Translations under genes and position numbers: made by a program
Notes under the pieces: generated by a model
Database searches by the model: none
What the model was told of the DNA's origin: nothing
Seen by the model: only the letters and a program-made list of their open reading frames with translations
NCBI GenBank assembly: GCA_009786175.1
Contig: WQTQ01000072.1
Location: 1 to 5,131, forward strand
Direction: 5' to 3'
From: Bacillota bacterium
Lineage (GTDB): Bacteria > Bacillota_A > Clostridia > Lachnospirales > WQUN01
Length of the DNA: 5,131 nt
Shown: piece by piece, positions 1 to 5,131 of the stretch
Position numbering within the stretch: the stretch's first letter is position 1
How the letters are laid out: every line of letters starts with the position of its first letter

Positions 1-143
1 ATGCCGGGGCTTAGCCCCAACACCCCCAAAATACTATTAAAGAGCGGCTCGCCGTCCGGGGTGGTAAACCCCAAAAATATACAAGCCAATATAACGCAAA
101 AACAAATTAGGCCACTTAAGTAGTCGGCTTCGTTACTGCTCAT
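1..143 (-). CDS. Small predicted membrane protein, 3' end outside the window
   Basis: The first 47 codons of an open frame start at ATG 143-141 and run off the left edge without a stop. The N-terminus is polar (MSSNEADY). It is followed by one hydrophobic segment at about residues 9-27, rich in Leu, Ile, Cys and Phe, which looks like a transmembrane helix or uncleaved signal anchor. A short polar stretch (TTPDGEPLF) comes next, then a second mildly hydrophobic piece. The start is supported by its position: the ATG overlaps the TGA of the upstream nagZ gene as ATGA, the classic arrangement for translational coupling, so the two are almost certainly cotranscribed. I do not recognise the family, and the missing C-terminus prevents assignment. 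A membrane-anchored partner of cell-wall turnover would fit the context, but that is inference only. Confidence 0.6.
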   Translation of the reverse strand, partial: MSSNEADYLSGLICFCVILACIFLGFTTPDGEPLFNSILGVLGLSPG

Positions 144-1486
144 TGCAGCTGCTCCTTCGCATATAGGATACGCCGTACAGACTCATTTAACCGCGCCCTG
201 CTAAAATACCCGACGTGATACCCGAACAGCATTGCCTGAAAGGCTTCCGTCGGGTTGGCAGGGATAAGTAGAATATCCGCACCGGCCAAAAACGCCCCAA
301 GTGCAATTTGCCCACAGGTAAAATGGTCTGTCAGAGCACGCATTTCCAGCCCGTCGGTTATGATAAGCCCATCAAAGCCCAGTTCCCCGCGTAAAATGGT
401 TTGCAGCCAAAAATCCGAAAAAGTGGCGGGTAAGTTGCCGGAATCTATCCATGGCTGCATCCATGGCAGTAATGCTGTATGCCCGCTAACCTGCGGCGTG
501 GAAATATGGCCCGTCATTATAGCTGCCGCGCCTGCTTCTATGCCATGTATGAATGGCAGAGCTTCCACCTGCCAAAAGCGTCTAATGTTATGGTTATGAA
601 ACGCCAGCTGGTAGTGGCTGTCTTCATAAGTGTCGCCGTGGCCGGGGAAATGCTTTAACGTTGCGAAAACGCCGCCGTTTTGCAGGCCTTCCACTGTATG
701 GGCCACGTTAAGACTTACTTCCCGCGGGTTGCTGCCAAAGGCCCGGTTACCAATTACCGCGTTAGCCGGGTTGCTCCAAACATCTGCCACCGGGGCAAAG
801 TTCATGTTTATGCCAAGGGTGGTAAGCCGCTGGGCGTTTATGTGCCCTATTTCGTATGGGTGGTAAAACTCTTCGTTACGCAAGGTTTCCCCGTCACCGA
901 AATAAGAACTAAGTGCCAACTCCCAAAACCGCTGCCGAGACTGCCCGATGTCATAAGCCGCCGGAGTCGGTCCGCCTTCAAAAAGCCTGCCAATACGGGA
1001 CACTCGCCCGCCCTCTTCGTCGGTAGAGATAAGAAGGGGCAGCCGCGCCCGGGCTTGCAAGTCCCGTGTTAATGTCTGCACCTGCTCAATTGATTCCACA
1101 TTGTCGCCAAACAAAATAAACCCGCCAAATGGGATTGTATCCAGCCAAGGCTCCAGTCCCGGGGTTACCGCAGTTGTTTGCCACGGTAAACGGGGCATTA
1201 TTAACTGGCCAATTTTTTCTTCTAGTGTTAGCTGTTCCAGCCAATATTCTACAAACGCGGAAAATTGGGGCTGCGGCTCGTATGGGGTTGGTTCGTCTTG
1301 CACATGTGGCGTAGGGTTGTCCAATTGCGAAGCAGGTGTGTATTCCGGCTGCTGCAGTACATTGGGTTCTACAGGGTTTGAGCCGGGGGCCGGGCCTTCA
1401 AGGGTTTGGTGTCCTGTGCTTCTCCTGCAAGCCGCCAAAAGTACAACTAACACTGTCAACAATGCAAGTAATAAAATTTTTTTCAT
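140..1486 (-). CDS. nagZ: GH3 beta-N-acetylhexosaminidase, secreted lipoprotein (NagZ type)
   Basis: The 448-residue product should release terminal N-acetylglucosamine from cell-wall muropeptides or related glycans outside the membrane. Residues 1-20 form a lipoprotein signal ending in the lipobox LAAC, so Cys20 is the likely lipidated N-terminus. A Pro/Gln/Glu-rich linker runs to about residue 75. A single GH3 N-terminal TIM-barrel domain follows (about 78-445). It carries DEEGGRV at 156-162, the signature KHFPGHGDT at 278-286, the His-Asp dyad typical of NagZ (Asp289, His291 in EDSH), and the nucleophile Asp378 in ITDGLEM. There is no second GH3 domain, unlike the longer Bacillus subtilis NagZ. 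The stretch at about 182-212 is longer than usual for NagZ. An SD-like GGTGAT lies 5 nt before the ATG. The stop overlaps the next gene's start. The family and active site are clear; the substrate is inferred. Confidence 0.93.
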   Translation of the reverse strand: MKKILLLALLTVLVVLLAACRRSTGHQTLEGPAPGSNPVEPNVLQQPEYTPASQLDNPTPHVQDEPTPYEPQPQFSAFVEYWLEQLTLEEKIGQLIMPRLPWQTTAVTPGLEPWLDTIPFGGFILFGDNVESIEQVQTLTRDLQARARLPLLISTDEEGGRVSRIGRLFEGGPTPAAYDIGQSRQRFWELALSSYFGDGETLRNEEFYHPYEIGHINAQRLTTLGINMNFAPVADVWSNPANAVIGNRAFGSNPREVSLNVAHTVEGLQNGGVFATLKHFPGHGDTYEDSHYQLAFHNHNIRRFWQVEALPFIHGIEAGAAAIMTGHISTPQVSGHTALLPWMQPWIDSGNLPATFSDFWLQTILRGELGFDGLIITDGLEMRALTDHFTCGQIALGAFLAGADILLIPANPTEAFQAMLFGYHVGYFSRARLNESVRRILYAKEQLQ

Positions 1487-1520
1487 TTTGTATCACCAGT
1501 TTCATTGCAAAATTCATGCG

Positions 1521-1562
1521 TACCCCCTGATATCATATTGGCGAATGTGATATCAGGGGGTA
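1521..1562. repeat. Perfect 15-bp inverted repeat (hairpin) between pepD and nagZ
   Basis: The left arm TACCCCCTGATATCA (1521-1535) is the exact reverse complement of the right arm at 1548-1562. In RNA the stem can extend by one G-U pair and three A-U pairs inward (1536-1539 with 1544-1547), giving a 19-bp stem with a four-base loop at 1540-1543. Each arm also contains the octamer palindrome TGATATCA. It starts 23 nt after the pepD stop and ends 34 nt before the nagZ start on the transcribed strand. Neither strand has a T-run directly after the stem, so it is not a textbook intrinsic terminator. It could partly terminate transcription, protect or process an mRNA end, bind a dimeric protein, or be one copy of a dispersed palindromic repeat. 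Confidence 0.9.
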
Positions 1563-1585
1563 GCGGGCTACATGTTCAGCGAGTT

Positions 1586-3028
1586 CTACAACGCCTTCAG
1601 CAACTCCTGCAAAAACGCCCACGTATTTATCGTAGACGAAATAGACAGCCGTTCGTCCGGTGTGTGCAAATCTATATTTGTAGGCCCAAATGAAATAATA
1701 TCAAGCCCCGGTAATTTTTCGTCAAAAAGCCCGCACTCAAGCCCCGCATGTATTGCGGTAATGTTTGGCTCGTGCCCAAATATAGGCGTGTAGCATTTTT
1801 GCGCAATTTGCAGCAACTGAGAATTTGGGTTGTACGGCCATGCCGGGCTGCGCTGCATAAAGGTAACTTTCGCGCCGGTTAGGTTTGCCAATTGGCTTAT
1901 CTGCCGCTCCATTTGCCGGTTATAAAACCCGGCCGCGCCCCGTGGAAACACAGAAATTTTAATGCCGTCCTCCAATGTCTCCGCAACGCCTAAATTACAT
2001 GAAGCGTTCACAAGCCCTTCAATTTCTGTACTCATACACTGCACACCGTTAGGCATAAGAATTAACGAGGCAATTACATTGCTGCCGCATTTTTCGGTCA
2101 AAACTTTTTCTGCGGAACTTTTTTCCCACAGTATTTCCAGCCCTTTATCTACGGCGCGGTATTGTACGGCAAAATCCGCGCGGCATTTTTCCAATATTTC
2201 ATAGGCTTTGTCTGCGGCATTTTTCGGGATTACAATTGTGGCGAAGGCTTCCCGTGGGATGGCGTTAAGCTTCATTCCGCCGGAAATGTGTGCAATTTGC
2301 ACATGTACCTGCTGGGCTAACGCCGCCAGGGTATGCCCAAGAATGCGCAGCGCGTTGCCCCGCCCCTTGTGAATATCCCCGCCGGAATGGCCGCCGGTCA
2401 GGCCCTTTACCGTAATTGTGTACGCAGTTGTATCCGGTATCAACTCTTCCCAACATACGGGAAGAATATACTCCACGGTTGTACCCGCCGCGCATCCCAT
2501 AATAATTTCGCGGCCTCTGCTGTTGTCCAGGTTTAACATGCGAGTACCGCTAAGCAGCGCAGCCTCCAAATTTTGGGCCCCTGCCATGCCGGTTTCTTCT
2601 TCCGTTGTAAGCACAACTTCAACAGCCGGGTGCTGCAGGCTTTTATCTTCCAACACCGCCATGCACATGGCTACACCTAAGCCGTTGTCCGCACCAAGGG
2701 TTGTCCCTTCCGCTTTAATAAAATCACCGTCTACATACAGCTTTATTGGGTCTGTTAAAAAGTCGTGTTCCGTTCCCGCGTTTTTCTCGCACACCATGTC
2801 TAGGTGGGCCTGCAGTATGACGGCGGGCTTATTTTCATATCCCGGTGTGGCAGGCTTGTAAATTACAAGGTTATGCCAGTTGTCCTGCACAACCTTGTAC
2901 CCAAGTTCTGTCGCGTATTCTGCGATTAAATTGCTTACGGCCTTCTCGTTGCCGGACCCACGCGGGATTTGGCTTATTGCTTCAAAATGCTTTAATACCG
3001 CCTGTGGTTGATATTTTGCAAGTATCAT
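1586..3028 (-). CDS. pepD: PepD-type M20 dipeptidase (aminoacyl-histidine / Xaa-His dipeptidase)
   Basis: This cytoplasmic di-zinc metallopeptidase cleaves dipeptides, including Xaa-His, for amino-acid recovery. The 480-residue product is close to the 485 of E. coli PepD. Its M20 ligands are in place (numbered from ATG 3028): His75 and Asp77 in AHLDMV, bridging Asp114 in GADNG, Glu144 as general base and Glu145 as ligand in EEETG, Asp168 in NLDNS, and His455 near the C-terminus in DLHTPDE. The lid-domain motif GGHSGGDIHKGRGNA is typical of PepD, as are NAIPREAFATI and IHAGLECGLF. The start is ATG 3028, because AAGGAG lies 8 nt upstream. An in-frame GTG at 3034 is only 2 nt from that SD. The gene follows cotS after 82 bp with no clear terminator between them, so readthrough from cotS is possible. 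Confidence 0.95.
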   Translation of the reverse strand: MILAKYQPQAVLKHFEAISQIPRGSGNEKAVSNLIAEYATELGYKVVQDNWHNLVIYKPATPGYENKPAVILQAHLDMVCEKNAGTEHDFLTDPIKLYVDGDFIKAEGTTLGADNGLGVAMCMAVLEDKSLQHPAVEVVLTTEEETGMAGAQNLEAALLSGTRMLNLDNSRGREIIMGCAAGTTVEYILPVCWEELIPDTTAYTITVKGLTGGHSGGDIHKGRGNALRILGHTLAALAQQVHVQIAHISGGMKLNAIPREAFATIVIPKNAADKAYEILEKCRADFAVQYRAVDKGLEILWEKSSAEKVLTEKCGSNVIASLILMPNGVQCMSTEIEGLVNASCNLGVAETLEDGIKISVFPRGAAGFYNRQMERQISQLANLTGAKVTFMQRSPAWPYNPNSQLLQIAQKCYTPIFGHEPNITAIHAGLECGLFDEKLPGLDIISFGPTNIDLHTPDERLSISSTINTWAFLQELLKAL

Positions 3029-3036
3029 GGTCACTT

Positions 3037-3042
3037 CTCCTT
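3037..3042 (-). promoter_or_regulatory. Ribosome binding site that decides the pepD start
   Basis: AAGGAG on the minus strand lies 8 nt before ATG 3028, which is ideal spacing, but only 2 nt before the in-frame GTG at 3034. This favours the ATG and removes two residues from the longest reading frame. Confidence 0.8.
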
Positions 3043-3110
3043 CAAAATGTCATTTTCTTAGGATTAAAGCTACCATATTATTGGGTTAAATGCAAAAAAA
3101 TTTCAGATAA

Positions 3111-4088
3111 TTACAAAAGTGCGTTGATGTAAGCGTCATAATTTTCCTGCTCTTTTAACAGTTCTGCCATTCTGGTCATTATTGCGGCGGGTGTCCACCC
3201 TCTTTTTTTGCTGTAGTACTGCTGCGTTATTTTTATATACTGCCACGGGTGTACAAGCTGTGCATAAACAATTGCCTTTGCAGAAACGGGCAAAGGGAAA
3301 ATACCATCGTAAATATCCATAAGCTTTGTCAGAGGAATCTCCCGCTTACTTCGCCTGGCATAACGGCGCAAAAAATTTGCCAAATCTGTAATTTGTGCGT
3401 CTATGGCAGCCTCATTCCAATTTATCATGTAACAATTGCCATCCCAAACAGGCATATTTTCTTCCTTTAATGCATTATGGCAGATATGATTTTCTGCTAT
3501 TGCGGTATTGTAAAGCCTGTGATAATTTGTCTGCGCCAAAAGTTCTGCAGATCTTGCCGACGCGCTTATGTACTGTGGGCTGCTTTTGATAAACATGACA
3601 TCAAAATCTGACAGCCGGGAATTTTTATTTGTCTGTCTTGCCGTTTTTGCCAAAAAAGCAGAGTTTTTCGCAAAAATTTCGGGAAGGGGCGGAGACACAC
3701 CGGGAATTAGCTCTTGCGTAAACTGTAACCCCCGTGCCGCTTTGTGGAAACGCGCAAGACATTCTAACGCCAATGTCATATTTTGAGGGCAATCCAAATC
3801 TAAATCACGCCCCGGGACGTACCGGGACATAACAAAAGTCTCCCGCCCCAATTGCACAAAGGGTGTACCATAGACGCTAGGCGAAATTCTGTCAATCCAC
3901 GGAAAGCCCGCCTCATCTAACTGTGTAAGCAGCCGGTACCGTAATTTTATAGAGTTGTGATGCTCCTGGCTTTTATGTATTTTATAAACATCTGTCTTCG
4001 TTTTGCATAAATAATATCCCCGTTCTTTAACGGCCCTTACACCGTGCAGCCTAAAATGGCCCGGTAAGTTTGCGGCAAAATCACTCAT
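3111..4088 (-). CDS. CotS-family spore coat protein with a degenerate kinase-like fold
   Basis: The 325-residue product resembles the CotS/YutH/YtaA group of spore coat proteins, which share the aminoglycoside-phosphotransferase (APH) fold. Family-like segments, numbered from ATG 4088, include VYKIHK near residue 36 (N-lobe lysine), GFPWIDRISPS at 61-71, ETFVMSRYVPGRDLD at 83-97, LARFHKAARG at 111-120, TDLANFLRRYARR at 234-246, and a C-terminal helical stretch with KITQQYY. The catalytic loop normally reads like HxD...N. Here it is HNALKEEN (204-211), with Ala206 where the catalytic Asp belongs. The metal-binding IDF motif is replaced by INW (Asn223). It is therefore probably a structural pseudokinase of the spore coat. 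The start is ATG 4088, because AAGGGAG lies 8 nt upstream; the in-frame GTG at 4097 abuts the SD. A sporulation-type -10 precedes the gene. Confidence 0.85.
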   Translation of the reverse strand: MSDFAANLPGHFRLHGVRAVKERGYYLCKTKTDVYKIHKSQEHHNSIKLRYRLLTQLDEAGFPWIDRISPSVYGTPFVQLGRETFVMSRYVPGRDLDLDCPQNMTLALECLARFHKAARGLQFTQELIPGVSPPLPEIFAKNSAFLAKTARQTNKNSRLSDFDVMFIKSSPQYISASARSAELLAQTNYHRLYNTAIAENHICHNALKEENMPVWDGNCYMINWNEAAIDAQITDLANFLRRYARRSKREIPLTKLMDIYDGIFPLPVSAKAIVYAQLVHPWQYIKITQQYYSKKRGWTPAAIMTRMAELLKEQENYDAYINALL

Positions 4089-4096
4089 AGTAATCA

Positions 4097-4103
4097 CTCC
4101 CTT
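4097..4103 (-). promoter_or_regulatory. Ribosome binding site that decides the cotS-like start
   Basis: AAGGGAG on the minus strand sits 8 nt before ATG 4088. Its last base is also the first base of the upstream GTG codon (4097-4095), so that GTG cannot be used with this site. Confidence 0.75.
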
Positions 4104-4110
4104 ACAGACA

Positions 4111-4118
4111 AGTGTATG
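4111..4118 (-). promoter_or_regulatory. Possible sporulation (sigma-E/K type) -10 element for the cotS-like gene
   Basis: CATACACT on the minus strand matches the sigma-E -10 consensus CATACA-T and the CATA start of sigma-K -10 elements. It sits about 14 nt before the putative transcript start, just ahead of the SD at 4103-4097, which gives a leader of under 20 nt. No convincing -35 is visible: the region at about 4131-4140 is only loosely A-rich (CTAAAAT). The call rests on one octamer plus the spore-coat identity of the gene. Confidence 0.35.
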
Positions 4119-4176
4119 ACGGCGGGTTGGATTTTAGTAGCGGCCAACAGTCTTACAAAAAATTTTTGAAATGGTA

Positions 4177-4205
4177 TTGACAGACTTTTTTGTGTATGAT
4201 ATATT
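4177..4205 (+). promoter_or_regulatory. Strong sigma-A promoter for perR-ahpC
   Basis: A perfect -35 TTGACA (4177-4182) is followed by a 17-bp spacer and -10 TATATT (4200-4205). An extended -10 TG lies at 4197-4198, one base upstream of the -10. The 20 bases before the -35 are A/T-rich, including the palindrome CAAAAAATTTTTG at 4156-4168, which could act as an UP element. The expected transcript start is near 4212, giving a leader of about 118 nt to the preferred perR start. No separate promoter is apparent in the 28-bp perR-ahpC gap, so this one should serve both genes. Confidence 0.85.
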
Positions 4206-4218
4206 TTATTTAAATCAG

Positions 4219-4233
4219 TAATGATTATTATTA
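4219..4233 (+). promoter_or_regulatory. perR box: PerR/Fur-type operator (Per box)
   Basis: TAATGAT-T-ATTATTA is a 7-1-7 imperfect palindrome with one mismatch between the half-sites. It matches 11 of the 14 specified bases of the Bacillus PerR consensus TTATAATNATTATAA. It matches the Fur box equally well, so the assignment to PerR comes from the adjacent gene. It lies about 7-21 bases past the predicted transcript start, where a bound dimer would block RNA polymerase. Autoregulation by the downstream PerR is the natural reading. Confidence 0.7.
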
Positions 4234-4250
4234 TTGAAAACCGAGGAGTG

Positions 4251-4349
4251 ATGCCAATAAAATTGGAATATGGAACACGCTTGCGCGCGCGTTGGTTACC
4301 TAAAAGCAATTGGAAAGGTGTGTTTAAAATTGAAAATCAGAAAGCATAG
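4251..4349 (+). other. Possible 32-codon leader ORF upstream of and overlapping perR
   Basis: ATG 4251 opens a frame that ends at TAG 4347-4349, 20 nt inside the preferred perR reading frame and in a different phase. The predicted peptide is basic, starting MPIKLEYGTRLRARW. The only good SD in the leader, AGGAG at 4244-4248, is just 2 nt before this ATG, which is tighter than optimal. It could be a coupling leader peptide for perR or simply a chance frame. No known family is recognised. Confidence 0.25.
4314..4320 (+). promoter_or_regulatory. Probable ribosome binding site for TTG start of perR
   Basis: AAAGGTG ends 9 nt before TTG 4330. It shares AGGTG with the anti-SD complement. No comparable site lies 5-12 nt before ATG 4270; the nearest strong purine box, AGGAG at 4244-4248, is 21 nt away. 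The case is moderate, because TTG is a weak initiator. Confidence 0.55.
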
Positions 4350-4713
4350 TCGACAAAGAGAGGCTATTTTAGCAAAAATTCGTTCTACTACTTGTCATCC
4401 AACAGCAGACTGGATATACCAAGAAGTAAAAAAAGAATTTCCCAATATAAGTCTCGGAACCGTTTACAGAAATCTGGTTCTGTTTCGGGAAGACGGGGAT
4501 ATAGTATCTGTAGGCAATGTTAGCGGACAAGAACGCTTTGACGGAAACATATCGCCTCACGGACATTTTGTTTGCCATAAATGTATGGCAGTTCTTGATA
4601 TAGACTTACCCGGTGATCAACCCGGGTTAACTACAAGTCCAAGCGATATTGGTGGAAACAAGATAGAACGGATAGATTTTACCGCATACGGAACTTGTTA
4701 CATGTGTGCATAA
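4330..4713 (+). CDS. perR: PerR-type peroxide-sensing transcriptional repressor (Fur family)
   Basis: This is a cytoplasmic winged-helix repressor whose iron-bound sensor site is oxidised by H2O2, releasing DNA. The preferred 127-residue form begins MKIRKHSRQREAIL, the usual start of short clostridial PerR proteins. The DNA-binding domain covers about 1-62, with recognition helix SLGTVYRN at 41-48. Sensor ligands match B. subtilis PerR in exact relative spacing: His23 (HPTAD), Asp71 (RFDGN), His77 and His79 (PHGH), and Asp90, the residue that marks PerR rather than Fur. The structural zinc site is Cys82/Cys85 and Cys123/Cys126, and the protein ends one residue after the last Cys. Start TTG 4330 is chosen because AAAGGTG lies 9 nt upstream. 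ATG 4270 would add 20 atypical residues and has no well-spaced SD. The gene lies 28 bp upstream of ahpC behind a Per-like box. Confidence 0.9.
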   Translation: MKIRKHSRQREAILAKIRSTTCHPTADWIYQEVKKEFPNISLGTVYRNLVLFREDGDIVSVGNVSGQERFDGNISPHGHFVCHKCMAVLDIDLPGDQPGLTTSPSDIGGNKIERIDFTAYGTCYMCA

Positions 4714-4741
4714 AAAATAAATAATTGAAAGGAAGAACATT

Positions 4742-5131
4742 ATGGGATTAATCGGTAAAAAAGTAGAAGCATTTGAAAGCGATGCTTTCCAAAAGGACAA
4801 AGGTTTTATTAAAGTTTCTTCAGAGAAGGACTTTATAGGAAAATGGAGTGTTGTTTTCTTTTATCCGGCAGATTTTACATTTGTCTGCCCAACAGAGTTA
4901 GAAGATTTGCAAAGCAGGTATGCAACATTAAGGTCATTAGGTGCAGAAGTATACGCCGTGTCAACAGACACACACTTTACACATAAGGCATGGCATGACC
5001 ATTCTCCGGCAATCGGTAAGGTTGAATATATTATGATAGGTGATCCTTCTCATAAAATTTCACGCATCTTTGATGTGCTTATTGAAGATGCCGGGCTTGC
5101 TGACCGCGGTACGTTTATAATCGACCCGGAT
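4742..5131 (+). CDS. ahpC: AhpC, typical 2-Cys peroxiredoxin, 3' end outside the window
   Basis: AhpC is the peroxidase component of alkyl hydroperoxide reductase. It reduces H2O2, organic hydroperoxides and peroxynitrite in the cytoplasm and is recycled by AhpF or another thiol reductase. The first 130 codons of about 187 expected are present. The active-site motif [12 protein letters not shown] places the peroxidatic Cys at 49 with its partner Thr46, and the conserved Arg is at 122 (DRGTF). [12 protein letters not shown] (74-85) and GDP (100-102) are hallmark AhpC segments that separate it from Prx6 or BCP types. The resolving Cys lies beyond the window. AAAGGA (4728-4733) is 8 nt before ATG 4742. 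With only 28 bp after perR and no own promoter visible, it should be cotranscribed with its repressor. An ahpF or similar reductase downstream is expected but not visible here. Confidence 0.96.
   Translation, partial: MGLIGKKVEAFESDAFQKDKGFIKVSSEKDFIGKWSVVFFYPADFTFVCPTELEDLQSRYATLRSLGAEVYAVSTDTHFTHKAWHDHSPAIGKVEYIMIGDPSHKISRIFDVLIEDAGLADRGTFIIDPD

Noticed and set aside
445..475. Repeated ATCCATGGC in nagZ
   Set aside because: It reflects the local protein repeat PWMQPWI within a coding region and has only two short copies.
1536..1560. TATGAT inside the hairpin as a -10 for nagZ
   Set aside because: The hexamer 17 nt upstream is CCCCCT, with no resemblance to a -35, and the match arises from the palindrome itself.
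2265..2495. Open frame antisense or out of frame within pepD, and similar long frames on the plus strand across nagZ, pepD and the coat gene
   Set aside because: They lie wholly inside well-conserved genes, have low-complexity or Arg/Cys/Pro-rich translations, and lack matching family motifs.
3094..3100. Seven-base T-run on the minus strand just after the cotS-like stop, as a possible terminator
   Set aside because: No GC-rich stem lies directly upstream of it; the preceding bases are AT-rich and do not pair well.
3050..3110. A separate promoter for pepD in the gap after the cotS-like gene
   Set aside because: TTGCAT and TATGGT-like hexamers are present on the minus strand, but they are only 12 nt apart and match the consensus poorly.
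4156..4168. CAAAAAATTTTTG palindrome as a terminator or operator
   Set aside because: A pure A/T stem of six pairs has little stability. It is better explained as A-tract DNA upstream of the -35.
4261..4315. Repeated AATTGGAA (4261-4268 and 4308-4315) in the perR leader
   Set aside because: Eight AT-rich bases repeated once within 50 bp can easily occur by chance, and there is no further flanking similarity.
1..5131. CRISPR array, tRNA or rRNA, insertion sequence, phage or defence genes
   Set aside because: No regularly spaced repeats, cloverleaf-like segments, transposase motifs or terminal inverted repeats were seen. All coding space belongs to housekeeping, stress or sporulation families.

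Overview
The window reads as chromosomal DNA of an anaerobic, spore-forming member of the Firmicutes, most likely a clostridium. The pointers are a CotS-type spore coat gene, a short-form PerR regulator next to ahpC, purine-rich Shine-Dalgarno (SD) sites, and a secreted lipoprotein form of NagZ. No species can be named from the sequence alone.

Layout. Positions 1-4088 hold four genes, all on the minus strand. In transcription order they are: a CotS-family spore coat protein with a degenerate kinase fold (4088-3111); the M20 dipeptidase PepD (3028-1586); a GH3 beta-N-acetylhexosaminidase lipoprotein, NagZ (1486-140); and a small membrane protein cut by the window edge (143-1) whose ATG overlaps the nagZ stop codon. 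A perfect 15-bp inverted repeat lies between pepD and nagZ. From 4177 rightward, on the plus strand, a strong promoter and a Fur/PerR-type operator precede perR (4330-4713) and ahpC (from 4742, cut by the right edge).

How the genes work together. perR and ahpC form a clear unit. A peroxide-sensing repressor with all its metal ligands intact sits 28 bp upstream of a peroxiredoxin, behind one promoter that carries a PerR-like box just downstream of its -10. The expected behaviour is autoregulated induction of both genes by peroxide. The minus-strand genes are less tightly linked by function: spore coat, peptide breakdown and cell-wall amino-sugar release. Only the last two are clearly coupled, by the overlap. 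cotS and perR are divergent, and the roughly 240 bp between their starts holds both control regions.

Three starts need care. In-frame upstream initiators extend pepD, cotS and perR, but SD spacing favours ATG 3028, ATG 4088 and TTG 4330. I see no tRNA, rRNA, CRISPR array, insertion sequence or prophage gene. Most of the window is ordinary. The points worth a second look are the probable pseudokinase, the perR leader, and the hairpin upstream of nagZ.
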